The notes: generated from the sequence alone by a model not told the origin. 11,325 nt of DNA from CBDVBD01 sp965372135 (GCA_965372135.1 CBDVBD010000110.1:1-11325), one strand, 5' to 3'; positions 1 through 8,178 are shown, counted from the stretch's first letter. A program made the numbers and translations.

Positions 1-1286
1 CTACCAGCCCTCACACCAGTAAAAACACCGAAATCATTGATAATCTGGAAACCATCAACGATGGATTGATCACCGCCCATCGCGGTATTCTGAAAGTCAC
101 CGAACAGGTTATCGGCTTCGAAAAACGCAAAATCTTCAGCCAGGAACGTATATCGGTACATCCCTTGGACCTACCGCCCATGACTTTCCAGGGTCAGGGA
201 ATCTGGATGGAAATCCCCACTACTATGGTCCAGGAACTCCTGATCCGCGACCTGCATCCCATGGGATCCATCCACGCCATCGAACATGCAACGCTGTCGT
301 TATTCCCCTTATTTGCCCTGTGCGATCGTAATGACGTCGGCGGGATCTCCTTCGAAATAAATCCGCAAATCCAATCCGGCGCTATATTTCTGTATGACGG
401 CTACCCAGGCGGCGCTGGATTGTCCTGGCGAGCCTTCGAAGTCTTCCGACTCCTTTTGGAAAAAACCCTGTCGTTGATCCGCGACTGCCCCTGCGAACAG
501 GGCTGCCCTTCCTGCATCCATTCCCCAAAATGCGGTGCTGGAAACCACCCGTTGGACAAACAGGGCGCTGTGGTACTTTTGGAATGGTTGTTGGACAAAT
601 CCTTCCAACCCACAATCGAGGAACCTACCATACCGGATAGAATACCAACTATCACCGCACCGCCCCAATCACCGGAAACCGAAGCCGCCGTCGTACTCGA
701 TTCCCCTTTTCCCGATGACTTCCGAATCCTGACCTTCGACCTGGAAACCCAGCTATCCGCCGAACAGGTCGGTGGTTGGCAGATGGCGCGGCTCATGCGC
801 CTGGCGGTGGGCGTCATCCACGACTCCTGGGACAACCAGTACCACAGTTACGGTGAAGAAAAAGTCGAAAAACTACTTGACCACATGCATCAAGCCGACT
901 TGATCGTAGGCTTCAACCTATTCCGGTTCGATTACCACGTACTCCGCGGTTACACCATGGACAACCTCCAAGCACTACCAACACTGGACATCTTCAAGGA
1001 GGTCACCGACACCCTGGGTCACCGCTTATCCCTCGATGCCTTAGCTACCGCCACCCTTGGAGCCCAAAAAACCGCCGACGGACTACAATCCCTGGAATGG
1101 TTCCGTCAGGGCAAACTTGACCTCGTCACCGAATATTGCACAAAAGACGTCGAAATCACCCGGAACCTGTTTCTGTATGGCGCGAAGCACGGATACCTGC
1201 TGTTCAACCGAAAGGGAATCGGCGACGTCCGAGTCCCGGTAAATTGGAGTTTGAAGCGTATAAAAACCTTAGCACAATCCCCATGA
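1..1286 (+). CDS. MrfA/YprA-like DEAD/DEAH helicase (C-terminal part) fused to a YprB/MrfB-like DEDD exonuclease domain; 5'-truncated
   Basis: The reading frame is open from the left edge (first full codon at position 3) to TGA at 1284-1286, so the helicase motor lies outside the window; the first possible internal start (TTG at 66) is not a credible N-terminus. The first ~200 codons match the DUF1998 C-terminal domain of MrfA/YprA helicases, with a cysteine cluster (codons at 486, 492, 504, 513 and 531) in a CPCEQGCPSC context that in the family binds zinc. After a proline-rich linker (about 606-700) comes a ribonuclease H-like exonuclease domain: FDLET (Asp 738, Glu 744), GFNLFRFD (Asp 930) and YCTKD (Asp 1146), the DEDD metal-binding pattern of the RNase_H_2/YprB family. 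In Bacillus subtilis MrfA (helicase) and MrfB (exonuclease) are separate neighbours acting in mitomycin-damage excision. A similar repair role for this fusion is inference. Family assignment is strong for the zinc module and good for the nuclease. Confidence 0.82.
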   Translation, partial: TSPHTSKNTEIIDNLETINDGLITAHRGILKVTEQVIGFEKRKIFSQERISVHPLDLPPMTFQGQGIWMEIPTTMVQELLIRDLHPMGSIHAIEHATLSLFPLFALCDRNDVGGISFEINPQIQSGAIFLYDGYPGGAGLSWRAFEVFRLLLEKTLSLIRDCPCEQGCPSCIHSPKCGAGNHPLDKQGAVVLLEWLLDKSFQPTIEEPTIPDRIPTITAPPQSPETEAAVVLDSPFPDDFRILTFDLETQLSAEQVGGWQMARLMRLAVGVIHDSWDNQYHSYGEEKVEKLLDHMHQADLIVGFNLFRFDYHVLRGYTMDNLQALPTLDIFKEVTDTLGHRLSLDALATATLGAQKTADGLQSLEWFRQGKLDLVTEYCTKDVEITRNLFLYGAKHGYLLFNRKGIGDVRVPVNWSLKRIKTLAQSP

Positions 1287-1293
1287 TTTTCCA

Positions 1294-1322
1294 TTGATTT
1301 TTCCCATAGATATCATTATATT
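1294..1322 (+). promoter_or_regulatory. Candidate sigma70-type promoter for the biotin carboxylase operon
   Basis: TTGATT (1294-1299) and TATATT (1317-1322) are separated by exactly 17 bases in the AT-rich gap between the helicase gene and the biotin carboxylase. They match the -35 consensus at 4 of 6 and the -10 consensus at 5 of 6 positions. Transcription would start near 1329, giving a leader of about 27 bases. It is the only evident promoter before a seven-gene co-directional string. Sequence match only. Confidence 0.5.
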
Positions 1323-1355
1323 CTAAGATACAGAAATTGTGAACATGAAATCCGC

Positions 1356-2885
1356 ATGATGGAAAAACAAATCCGCAAGATATTGATAGCCAACCGGAGC
1401 GAAATCGCCGTCCGGGTAATCCGTGCCTGCCGCGAACTGAATATACCGAGTGTGGCAGTATATTCGGACGTGGACCGTCTGGCATTACATACCCGGCTGG
1501 CTGATGAAGCTTACCATATCGGTCCCCCGCCAGCCACCGAAAGCTACCTGCGAATCGATAAAATCCTTGATGTTGCCCATAAAGCCAAAGTGGATGCCAT
1601 CCATCCCGGTTACGGTTTCTTGGCGGAAAATCCCGATTTTGCCAGTCAAGTAGAGGATGCCGGATTCATTTTCATCGGACCCCCTGCCGAAGCCATCCGA
1701 TCCATGGGATCAAAAACCCAAGCCCGTCAAATGATGCAGAAAGCCGGTGTGCCGGTTATACCCGGTGCTATGGAAGGCGTGGATGACGATGATACTGCCC
1801 TGAAACTCGCCGATGATATCGGATATCCGGTATTGATAAAAGCCGCTATGGGCGGTGGTGGAAAAGGCATGCGTGTCGTGCAATTATCAAGCGAGTTGCT
1901 CGATGCCATGCAAGCCGCTCGCAGGGAATCCCAGTCCGCATTCGGCGATGCCACCGTGTACCTGGAAAAATACCTGGAAAACCCTCGACATATCGAATTC
2001 CAAATCCTCGCCGATCATCATGGCAACGTCGTACACCTAAACGAGCGGGAGTGCTCTATTCAACGACGTCATCAAAAAGTCGTCGAGGAAGCTCCGGCGG
2101 TCATCGTCACCGATGAAATCCGTCATGAGATGGGCGAAGCAGCCAAAGCCGCAGCCCTGACCTGCGGTTACCGCAATGCCGGCACTGTGGAATTCCTGAT
2201 GGATAAACACCGCAACTACTATTTCCTGGAAATGAATACCCGGCTTCAAGTGGAACATCCTGTCACCGAAATGACCACCGGCATCGACCTGGTCAAAGAA
2301 CAAATCTCTATTGCCGAACGTCGTCCCCTGCGCTTCAACCAGGAAGATATCCCGTTGCGAGGGCATGCCATCGAATGCCGTATCTATGCTGAAGATTGCC
2401 TGGGCGGGTTCCTGCCATCCACTGGGCGAATCAAGTACTTGAATCCCCCCGATGGTCCCGGTATCCGTGAAGACACCGGTGTCAATGAAGGCGGCGACAT
2501 CACCATACATTACGATCCCATGATCTCGAAACTGATCGTCTGGGGTGCCGACCGCACCGAAGCCATCGACCGCATGATTCGTGCCTTGATGGAGTACCAT
2601 ATCAACGGCGTGAAGACTACCATTCCGTTCTGCTTGGCGGTCATGGAAAACGAAAAATTCCGTAGCGGCGATTTCGACACCCATTTCGTGGAGCAGGAAT
2701 TCAGTGGCGACTACCTGGAAGAAACCGGAAAACCCTTGGAATCCATCATCGCAGCCGGTGCATTACTATATCACTTGAGAATATCCCAGCAAGGTAAAAT
2801 CGCCGAATCCCTGACAAGCACTGCGAAAACAAACCCCTGGAAAGTGCGTGGACGCCTCGAAAACCAGGAACGCTTGTCAACGTAA
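1356..2885 (+). CDS. accC: Biotin carboxylase subunit (acyl-CoA/propionyl-CoA carboxylase type)
   Basis: ATP-dependent carboxylation of biotin on the carrier protein encoded next door. The 509-residue product has the complete biotin carboxylase fold: N-terminal KILIANRSEIAVRVIRA, the ATP-grasp glycine loop MGGGGKGMR (165-173), ECSIQRRHQKVVEEAP, and EMNTRLQVEHPVTE carrying metal and catalytic residues Glu292, Asn294 and Arg296. Arg342 in GHAIECR corresponds to E. coli AccC Arg338. It is about 60 residues longer than E. coli AccC; the extra C-terminal tail ends in an NPWKVRGR motif, a feature I associate with stand-alone acyl-CoA carboxylase biotin subunits. The mutase two genes downstream favours propionyl-CoA carboxylase over acetyl-CoA or pyruvate carboxylase, but the carboxyltransferase that would decide this is not in the window. 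Two adjacent ATGs (1356, 1359) are possible starts; neither has a convincing Shine-Dalgarno sequence. Confidence 0.93.
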   Translation: MMEKQIRKILIANRSEIAVRVIRACRELNIPSVAVYSDVDRLALHTRLADEAYHIGPPPATESYLRIDKILDVAHKAKVDAIHPGYGFLAENPDFASQVEDAGFIFIGPPAEAIRSMGSKTQARQMMQKAGVPVIPGAMEGVDDDDTALKLADDIGYPVLIKAAMGGGGKGMRVVQLSSELLDAMQAARRESQSAFGDATVYLEKYLENPRHIEFQILADHHGNVVHLNERECSIQRRHQKVVEEAPAVIVTDEIRHEMGEAAKAAALTCGYRNAGTVEFLMDKHRNYYFLEMNTRLQVEHPVTEMTTGIDLVKEQISIAERRPLRFNQEDIPLRGHAIECRIYAEDCLGGFLPSTGRIKYLNPPDGPGIREDTGVNEGGDITIHYDPMISKLIVWGADRTEAIDRMIRALMEYHINGVKTTIPFCLAVMENEKFRSGDFDTHFVEQEFSGDYLEETGKPLESIIAAGALLYHLRISQQGKIAESLTSTAKTNPWKVRGRLENQERLST

Positions 2886-2891
2886 TTGTAG

Positions 2892-2922
2892 GTCGGGTTC
2901 CAAGCGTAGCGCGAAACCCGAC
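2892..2922. repeat. Palindromic repeat (hairpin) between biotin carboxylase and biotin carrier genes
   Basis: GTCGGGTT (2892-2899) and its exact complement AACCCGAC (2915-2922) enclose a 15-base loop containing CCAAGCGTAGCGCGA. A related element lies at 11137-11159 (same GTCGGGTTCCAA left arm and ACCCGACAAT right side), and the hairpin at 8707-8741 shares the GGTT-YCAAGCG-AACC core. It is a dispersed REP-like element, not a rho-independent terminator, because no T-run follows. Confidence 0.8.
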
Positions 2923-2941
2923 AATGTCATTATTGAAAACC

Positions 2942-3454
2942 ATGAAATACATCATTACAGTCAACAGCCGCGATTACGAAATCGAATACGATGAATCCAA
3001 CCCAGCGGAAATCCAGGTAAACGGAAGAGTTGTCCCCTTCGATTTCGGCACCGGCTCCCACAGGGGAAACGTATCCCTTATCCTCGACCATGAATCCTTG
3101 ATGTTCTGGATTGAACGCGAGCATGAAGGATACCATGCACACTGTCTGGGTCGTGACTTTAATATCATGGTGGAAGATGAAAAATCCCGGAGACTGAAAA
3201 AAATCCTTAAAGCTGGCGGTGGTAAAAGTATCACCGGTACCGTGAATGCGTCCATGCCGGGCATGATAGTCAAAATCATCGTCGAACCGGAACAGAAGGT
3301 TAAAAAAGGTGAAGGATTAGTGATTGTGGAAGCCATGAAGATGGAAAACGAGATTACCTCGCCCTTGGATGGAAGGGTAAAGGAGATTAAAGTAGCACCT
3401 CAGCAAGCCGTGGAAAAGGGAGAAACCTTACTCACCATTGAGCCAATTTTGTAA
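2942..3454 (+). CDS. Biotin carboxyl carrier protein subunit of an acyl-CoA carboxylase
   Basis: Carries covalently bound biotin between the biotin carboxylase and the (unseen) carboxyltransferase. The 170-residue product ends in a biotinyl/lipoyl domain (about residues 95-170) with ASMPGMIVKI, then the biotinylation motif EAMKMEN, whose lysine is residue 133, and a closing SPLDGRVKEI strand. The first ~75 residues (MKYIITVNSRDYEIEY onward) are strand-rich and resemble the N-terminal part of stand-alone carriers of propionyl-CoA or oxaloacetate decarboxylase-type enzymes; a charged lysine-rich linker (DEKSRRLKKILKAGGGKS) follows. I chose ATG 2942 because the product then begins like its family. 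The in-frame ATG at 2924 would take its start codon from the edge of the upstream palindromic repeat and add six atypical residues. The mutase gene begins 11 bases after the stop. Confidence 0.9.
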   Translation: MKYIITVNSRDYEIEYDESNPAEIQVNGRVVPFDFGTGSHRGNVSLILDHESLMFWIEREHEGYHAHCLGRDFNIMVEDEKSRRLKKILKAGGGKSITGTVNASMPGMIVKIIVEPEQKVKKGEGLVIVEAMKMENEITSPLDGRVKEIKVAPQQAVEKGETLLTIEPIL

Positions 3455-3465
3455 CTGAGAATCCC

Positions 3466-5112
3466 ATGTTGGAGCAGGAAAAGAAAAACTGGCAAGAGAA
3501 TAAACTACAACCTCTTGAAGCCAAACACCCCCCCAGAAAGGACACCTTCAAAACCGTATCTGGACTGGAAGTCGATGGTCTCTACCTGCCGGAGCCATCA
3601 TTCGACTACCTGGAAAAATTGGGATTTCCGGGACAATATCCTTATACCCGAGGCGTCCAACCGAACACCTACCGCGGCAGGTTGTGGACCATGCGCCAAT
3701 ACAGTGGTTTCGGTACCGCCAGCGAAACCAACCGACGGTTCCGATACCTGCTGGATCAAGGTACTACCGGCTTATCCGTCGCCTTCGACCTGCCCACCCA
3801 AATCGGCTATGACAGCGACCATCCCTTAGCCCAAGGCGAGGTTGGAAAAGTAGGCGTCGCCATCGATTCCTTAGCGGACCTGGAAACCTTGTTCCAGGAC
3901 ATCCTACTTGACAAAGTATCAACCTCCATGACTATTAACGCCACCGCAGCCATCCTGCTTAGTCTATATATCGCAGTCGCTAAAAAACAGGGCATCCCAG
4001 CCGCTAAACTGAACGGCACTATCCAAAACGACATCCTGAAAGAGTACATTGCCCGGGGAACCTACATCTTCCCACCCCGGGAATCCATGCGCCTAATCAC
4101 CGATATCTTCAAGTACTGCCGTCGCGAAATGCCCCAATGGAACACCATATCCATATCGGGTTACCACATCCGGGAAGCCGGCGCCACCGCGGTCCAGGAA
4201 GTCGCATTCACCCTTGCCGACGCCGTCGAATACGTCCATGCAGCCCTAAACGCTGGGTTGGAAATCGATGAATTCGCACCCAGGTTGACCTTCTTCTTCT
4301 GCTGTCACAATTCCTTCTTCGAGGAAATCGCTAAATTCCGTGCTGCCCGCCGCTTATGGGCACGCATCATGAAAAACCAATTCGGTGCTAAAAATCCTAA
4401 GTCGATGATGCTCCGTTTCCATACCCAAACCGCTGGTTGTGCTTTAACTGCCCAGCAGCCCGAAAATAACACTGTCCGAGTGACACTGCAAGCACTGGCT
4501 GCCGTACTGGGCGGTACCCAATCCCTGCACACCAACTCTCGCGATGAAGCCCTGGCGCTGCCCACCAAGGAATCCGTCACCCTGGCACTGCGTACCCAGC
4601 AAATCATCGCACAAGAATCCGGTGTTGCCGATACTGTCGATCCCATTGCCGGATCTTACTTCGTCGAATCCTTGACTGACCGCATCGAAGAGGAAGTGTG
4701 GGAATCCCTGAAAAAAATCGATGCTCTGGGTGGTGCGGTTGCCGCTATCGAACAAAAAATATTCCAAACCGAAATCGCCAATAGCTCCTACGCCTATCAA
4801 AAGGAAGTCGAAGCCGAACGCGAAAAAATCGTCGGCGTTAACTGCTATAAAGATGAGGACGACGACGCTTCGCAGCTCGAAATCCTAAAAGTCGACCCTC
4901 AGGACGAGATAACACAAATCGAAGCAGTGAAATCCTTCCGCACTAATCGCGATAACGATGTCGTCAAACGCAACCTGGACATTATCCGAGAAACCGCACG
5001 GGGCACAGGAGAATTAATGCCACCAATCCTGGAAGCTGTGGAATCCCACGCCACCCTGGGCGAAATATCTAATGCACTACGAGATGTATTCGGTGAATAC
5101 TCCAACCGTTGA
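3466..5112 (+). CDS. mcmA1: Methylmalonyl-CoA mutase, large (catalytic) subunit, separately encoded
   Basis: Interconverts (R)-methylmalonyl-CoA and succinyl-CoA using adenosylcobalamin. The 548-residue product is the catalytic TIM-barrel part only; the C-terminal B12-binding domain with its DxHxxG motif is absent, so a separate small subunit is required. Family blocks are contiguous: YTRGVQPNTYRGRLWTMRQY, FGTASETNRR, GLSVAFDLPTQ, GYDSDHP, TIQNDILKEYIARGTYIFPP, ISISGYH. Aligning by eye to the Propionibacterium enzyme, Tyr79, Gln187, Arg197 and His234 correspond to Tyr89, Gln197, Arg207 and His244. Keeping Tyr at the first of these favours methylmalonyl-CoA over isobutyryl-CoA (Phe) or 2-hydroxyisobutyryl-CoA (Ile) mutases. 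The ATG lies 11 bases after the carrier gene with only a weak GAGA ribosome site. The last bases overlap the likely start of the biotin ligase gene, so translation is probably coupled. Confidence 0.95.
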   Translation: MLEQEKKNWQENKLQPLEAKHPPRKDTFKTVSGLEVDGLYLPEPSFDYLEKLGFPGQYPYTRGVQPNTYRGRLWTMRQYSGFGTASETNRRFRYLLDQGTTGLSVAFDLPTQIGYDSDHPLAQGEVGKVGVAIDSLADLETLFQDILLDKVSTSMTINATAAILLSLYIAVAKKQGIPAAKLNGTIQNDILKEYIARGTYIFPPRESMRLITDIFKYCRREMPQWNTISISGYHIREAGATAVQEVAFTLADAVEYVHAALNAGLEIDEFAPRLTFFFCCHNSFFEEIAKFRAARRLWARIMKNQFGAKNPKSMMLRFHTQTAGCALTAQQPENNTVRVTLQALAAVLGGTQSLHTNSRDEALALPTKESVTLALRTQQIIAQESGVADTVDPIAGSYFVESLTDRIEEEVWESLKKIDALGGAVAAIEQKIFQTEIANSSYAYQKEVEAEREKIVGVNCYKDEDDDASQLEILKVDPQDEITQIEAVKSFRTNRDNDVVKRNLDIIRETARGTGELMPPILEAVESHATLGEISNALRDVFGEYSNR

Positions 5113-5896
5113 CATAGAAGAAAACATCCTGCGGCGTCGCCTGAAAGGACACTTGATCGGCGATCCAATCTGGCTGCTCCCGGAAGTCGCATCAACCAAT
5201 CACTGGCTGAAAGAAACCGTAAGCGGCCAGGATACTCCGCGGGGAGCTGTGGTCGTCACCGACTACCAAACCCATGGACGTGGAAGAATAGACCGTGAGT
5301 GGCACTGCCCGCCGGGAATGGGCTTACTGCTGTCGTTGTACTGGACATCGCATCTGCCAATGTCCCAAATGCCCCTGTATTCCCTGGCTTCAGCCTTAGC
5401 CGTTTTTGACCTATTAACCACCGACATACCCGGTCACGAAAAGTCCGACCGTGTGCGCTTCAAATGGCCCAATGATATCTTAATAGGCGGCAAGAAAGTC
5501 TGCGGTATCCTATCCGAAACCGTTTCCGACACCGGACTAATAATCGGAATCGGTCTGAATGTACACCACCAGCCGGAAAACTTGCCTGTACCTAATGCTA
5601 CATCCATCGCCATCTGGACCGGGCAGGAAATCAACCGGACTGATTTACTCATAGTATTGATTAACCATCTTGAAACCCGCCTCACACAGGTTGACAATAG
5701 TGGCAGCACATCAATAATTGGCGAATTAACCCAAATCGGACCTAAAATTGGCTGCAACATTACTGCTGTCATCAACGGTCAAATACTTAGAGGAACATAT
5801 CAAGGATTATCCGCCAACGGAGCACTTAGATTACAAAACCGCGAAGGTGTCGTCCACAATCTGACTACCGTGGACAAGCTAACAATCGGATCATAG
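5072..5896 (+). CDS. birA: Biotin--[carboxyl-carrier-protein] ligase, catalytic form without DNA-binding domain
   Basis: Activates biotin with ATP and attaches it to the carrier lysine, most obviously that of the carrier protein three genes upstream in this window. The product (up to 274 residues) shows STNHWLKE near the N-terminus, the biotinyl-AMP loop GRGRIDREW (69-77), the catalytic stretch KWPNDILIGGKKVCGIL with Lys131 (equivalent to E. coli BirA Lys183), GIGLNVH, and a small C-terminal SH3-like domain. There is no N-terminal helix-turn-helix, so it is a class I ligase and not a biotin-operon repressor. The start is uncertain: ATG 5072 gives the longest product and a 41-base overlap with the mutase gene; ATG 5084 and GTG 5093 are also in frame, and none has a strong ribosome site. 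The stop at 5894-5896 is nine bases before coaX. Confidence 0.92.
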   Translation: MHYEMYSVNTPTVDIEENILRRRLKGHLIGDPIWLLPEVASTNHWLKETVSGQDTPRGAVVVTDYQTHGRGRIDREWHCPPGMGLLLSLYWTSHLPMSQMPLYSLASALAVFDLLTTDIPGHEKSDRVRFKWPNDILIGGKKVCGILSETVSDTGLIIGIGLNVHHQPENLPVPNATSIAIWTGQEINRTDLLIVLINHLETRLTQVDNSGSTSIIGELTQIGPKIGCNITAVINGQILRGTYQGLSANGALRLQNREGVVHNLTTVDKLTIGS

Positions 5897-5897
5897 C

Positions 5898-5902
5898 GAG
5901 GA
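5898..5902 (+). promoter_or_regulatory. Ribosome binding site of coaX
   Basis: GAGGA immediately after the birA stop codon and three bases before ATG 5906. The spacing is short, but it is the only purine-rich Shine-Dalgarno-like sequence there and it supports ATG 5906 as the start. Confidence 0.6.
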
Positions 5903-5905
5903 AAC

Positions 5906-6697
5906 ATGTCCCAAAAGACCGTCAACCGGCTGATGGCTTTCGATATCGGCAACACCCACACCGTCATTGGAATATTCGAGGGCGACCAGTTGAAAGGACA
6001 ATGGCGGGTATCCAGCAATGTCCCCAGGACCGAAGACGAATTCTGGCTCATGGTTCAGGGGTTCCAAACCTCCGCAGGATTGACTGAAGTTCCCATCACG
6101 GGTGCTGCTTTAGCATCAGTAGTACCCCATCTGACCGATATCGTAATATCCATGGTCCGCCGATTCCTTGGCTTCGAACCCTTGATTGTCACCGCTGAAA
6201 CCTGCAGCTTCCTGGATATCCAATACGCCACTCCTGAAACCGTCGGAGCCGACCGCCTGTGTGTCGCAGTCGCCGGATTCGAGAAATACGGTGGACCGTT
6301 GATCATTGTGGACTTCGGTACCGCAACCACCTTTGATGTCGTTGGTGCAAACGGTGAATATATTGGCGGTGCCATTGCCCTCGGTGTGGAAAAAGCCGCC
6401 TCTATCCTGCACCATGCCGCTGCTAAGCTGACCAAAGTATCCCTGGAATTCCCGGAAGCAGCCATCGGCACTACTACCGACCACAGCATCCAATCCGGCA
6501 TCATGTACGGTGCTGTGGAAATGGTGGACGGCATGATCCGCCGAATCTGGAAGGAACTGGGAACTGAAACCCAAGTCGTCGCCACCGGCGGCTTAGCGCC
6601 TATAATACAGCCCCAAACGGAATTGATAAATCACGTGGAACCATACTTAGTGCTTGATGGTATTCGATTAATATTCCAGAGAATCCAATCAACATGA
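5906..6697 (+). CDS. coaX: Type III pantothenate kinase
   Basis: Phosphorylates pantothenate, the first committed step of coenzyme A synthesis, in the cytoplasm. The 263-residue product has the expected family length and all hallmark motifs of the ASKHA-fold type III enzyme: N-terminal phosphate loop FDIGNTHTVIGIF (Asp13), the GADR motif at 114-117 with the catalytic Asp116, IIVDFGTATTFD (Asp136, Thr139-142 region) and the C-terminal ATGGLAP segment. These motifs distinguish it from type I CoaA and from type II kinases. It follows birA by nine bases and overlaps the amidase gene by four bases (ATGA), implying translational coupling. Pairing with birA is common in bacteria; here it also places CoA supply beside CoA-thioester enzymes. 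A full set of key residues makes activity likely. Confidence 0.96.
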   Translation: MSQKTVNRLMAFDIGNTHTVIGIFEGDQLKGQWRVSSNVPRTEDEFWLMVQGFQTSAGLTEVPITGAALASVVPHLTDIVISMVRRFLGFEPLIVTAETCSFLDIQYATPETVGADRLCVAVAGFEKYGGPLIIVDFGTATTFDVVGANGEYIGGAIALGVEKAASILHHAAAKLTKVSLEFPEAAIGTTTDHSIQSGIMYGAVEMVDGMIRRIWKELGTETQVVATGGLAPIIQPQTELINHVEPYLVLDGIRLIFQRIQST

Positions 6698-8178
6698 TCC
6701 CAATCACCGAACATAAATATTGGGTTATCGCCTGCATCGCTGCCCTAACTATTGCCCCTTTGTTGGCAGAATCTCCTATAATCGACGTGGTATATCCCCG
6801 TGAACGTGAGTCCGATGGATTGATGGTGATTAACCGTGTTGACTCTAACTTTATATTTGGGTCAGTATCCTCGCCCAATGCACGGCTAACCATCAATAAC
6901 ACCCCGGTGCCCCTGTACCTGAACGGTGCATTCTTGGTATTCCTGCCGGTACCGGCAAAGGATCAAACCTATCACCTCCATGCCGAAACCGATGAGGGCA
7001 GAGCCGACACTACCGTGACCTTCCTATTCCCCGACCAAATTCCCACTGTCGAACCGACAATTCCCAGTTATGAATTCCCCACGCCGATCCAATTCCTGAC
7101 CGGCAACAACACTACCAGGACCGATCCCAATGGTGCCTATGACTTGTTTCCACTGGAAGGAACCACCTGCTTAGCGTTAGCCTTAAAGGACAATTTCCTA
7201 AAAATACAGTTAACCCCATCACGGCATACTTGGGTGGAACCCCGCTTCGTGGAACAGTTATCTCCAGTAAATTATACCTTCGATAAGTCGATATATAAAA
7301 TCACTTGCCAACTTGATAGCAATCACACAAAAATTGTCATACCTGATGTCGGTCGCCCGTTATTCAGACTTGAAGACTATATTGATCCCCACCAAATCAG
7401 ACTGACCCTATACGGCGTAATTTCCCACATCGATCTGATCCAACTAAATAGCGATGATCCCGTATTGGACAGGATAGAATGGCGCCAACCTGAAGATGAA
7501 GTACTACTTATCAACTTGTTCCTGAAGCGACCATCCTGGGGCTATTTCGCTCAATGGAACGGGAATAACTTGGAAATCACTCTGAACCATCCGCCGGTCA
7601 TCGAAGAAGGACTCCGGGGCTTGACTGTCGCCATTGACCCCGGTCACGGTGGTGATTTCTATGGCGCCATTGGACCCACCCGATTATCCGAAAAAGAACT
7701 GAATCTAACTATCGCACAAAGACTACAAGAACGCCTGATAGCCGACGGTGCCAATGCTGTATTAGTCCGTGACAGCGATGAAACCGTGGGATTATACCAA
7801 CGCATCGACCGAGCCAAAGAAGCCGGCGCTGACCTGCTGATCAGCATCCATCATAATGCCCTGTCCGACGGCATTGACCCATTCTCAAAATCCTACGGAA
7901 CCGGAACCTATTATTACCGCCCTCAAAGCATCGACTTCGCTCGTCACGTACACCATAACATACTAAAGGGCACTGGCTTGCCCGACGATGGAATATACTA
8001 CGACAACTTGGCGTTGGTTCGCCCCACCGATTTCCCCACTGTATTAGTAGAAATCGGTTACATCATGATGCCCGATCAGGAAGAAAGACTACGCAACAAA
8101 TCGTACCAGAAACGGTGCACTAAAATGCTCCATCGTGGAATCAAATCATTCGTGACTGCCCGACGAAAAGGAAAGTAA
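6694..8178 (+). CDS. N-acetylmuramoyl-L-alanine amidase (Amidase_3), exported
   Basis: Zinc hydrolase cutting the bond between N-acetylmuramic acid and the stem peptide of peptidoglycan, acting outside the cytoplasmic membrane. Residues 1-25 look like a signal peptide (hydrophobic YWVIACIAALTIAPLLA, likely cut after LLA). Residues about 45-110 (RLTINNTPVPLYLNGAFLVFLPV) resemble an Ig-like or glucodextranase-type beta domain. Residues about 145-305 are strand-rich and may be AMIN-like, but I cannot show this. The catalytic Amidase_3 domain (about 308-485) has DPGHGG with His318, SEKELNL with Glu333, SIHHNA with His386 as zinc ligands, and VEIGY with catalytic Glu453. No active-site-blocking regulatory helix is obvious. 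It starts inside the coaX stop (ATGA) and ends in TAATG with greA. The likely role is daughter-cell separation or wall turnover. Confidence 0.93.
   Translation: MIPITEHKYWVIACIAALTIAPLLAESPIIDVVYPRERESDGLMVINRVDSNFIFGSVSSPNARLTINNTPVPLYLNGAFLVFLPVPAKDQTYHLHAETDEGRADTTVTFLFPDQIPTVEPTIPSYEFPTPIQFLTGNNTTRTDPNGAYDLFPLEGTTCLALALKDNFLKIQLTPSRHTWVEPRFVEQLSPVNYTFDKSIYKITCQLDSNHTKIVIPDVGRPLFRLEDYIDPHQIRLTLYGVISHIDLIQLNSDDPVLDRIEWRQPEDEVLLINLFLKRPSWGYFAQWNGNNLEITLNHPPVIEEGLRGLTVAIDPGHGGDFYGAIGPTRLSEKELNLTIAQRLQERLIADGANAVLVRDSDETVGLYQRIDRAKEAGADLLISIHHNALSDGIDPFSKSYGTGTYYYRPQSIDFARHVHHNILKGTGLPDDGIYYDNLALVRPTDFPTVLVEIGYIMMPDQEERLRNKSYQKRCTKMLHRGIKSFVTARRKGK
8168..8172 (+). promoter_or_regulatory. Ribosome binding site of greA
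   Basis: AAGGA five bases before ATG 8178, lying inside the last codons of the amidase gene. It confirms the greA start despite the one-base TAATG overlap. Confidence 0.7.

Noticed and set aside
401..835. Minus-strand open frame of 144 codons inside the helicase-exonuclease gene
   Set aside because: It lies wholly opposite coding sequence with clear domain motifs; its own translation is low-complexity Ser/Gly/Arg-rich with no family resemblance.
2037..2684. Long minus-strand open frame (215 codons) opposite the biotin carboxylase gene
   Set aside because: It mirrors a strongly conserved gene in the opposite frame, its translation has no recognisable motif, and long antisense frames are common opposite genes with this codon bias.
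5072..5200. Biotin operon repressor function for the biotin ligase
   Set aside because: There is no room for, and no trace of, an N-terminal helix-turn-helix domain before the catalytic core.
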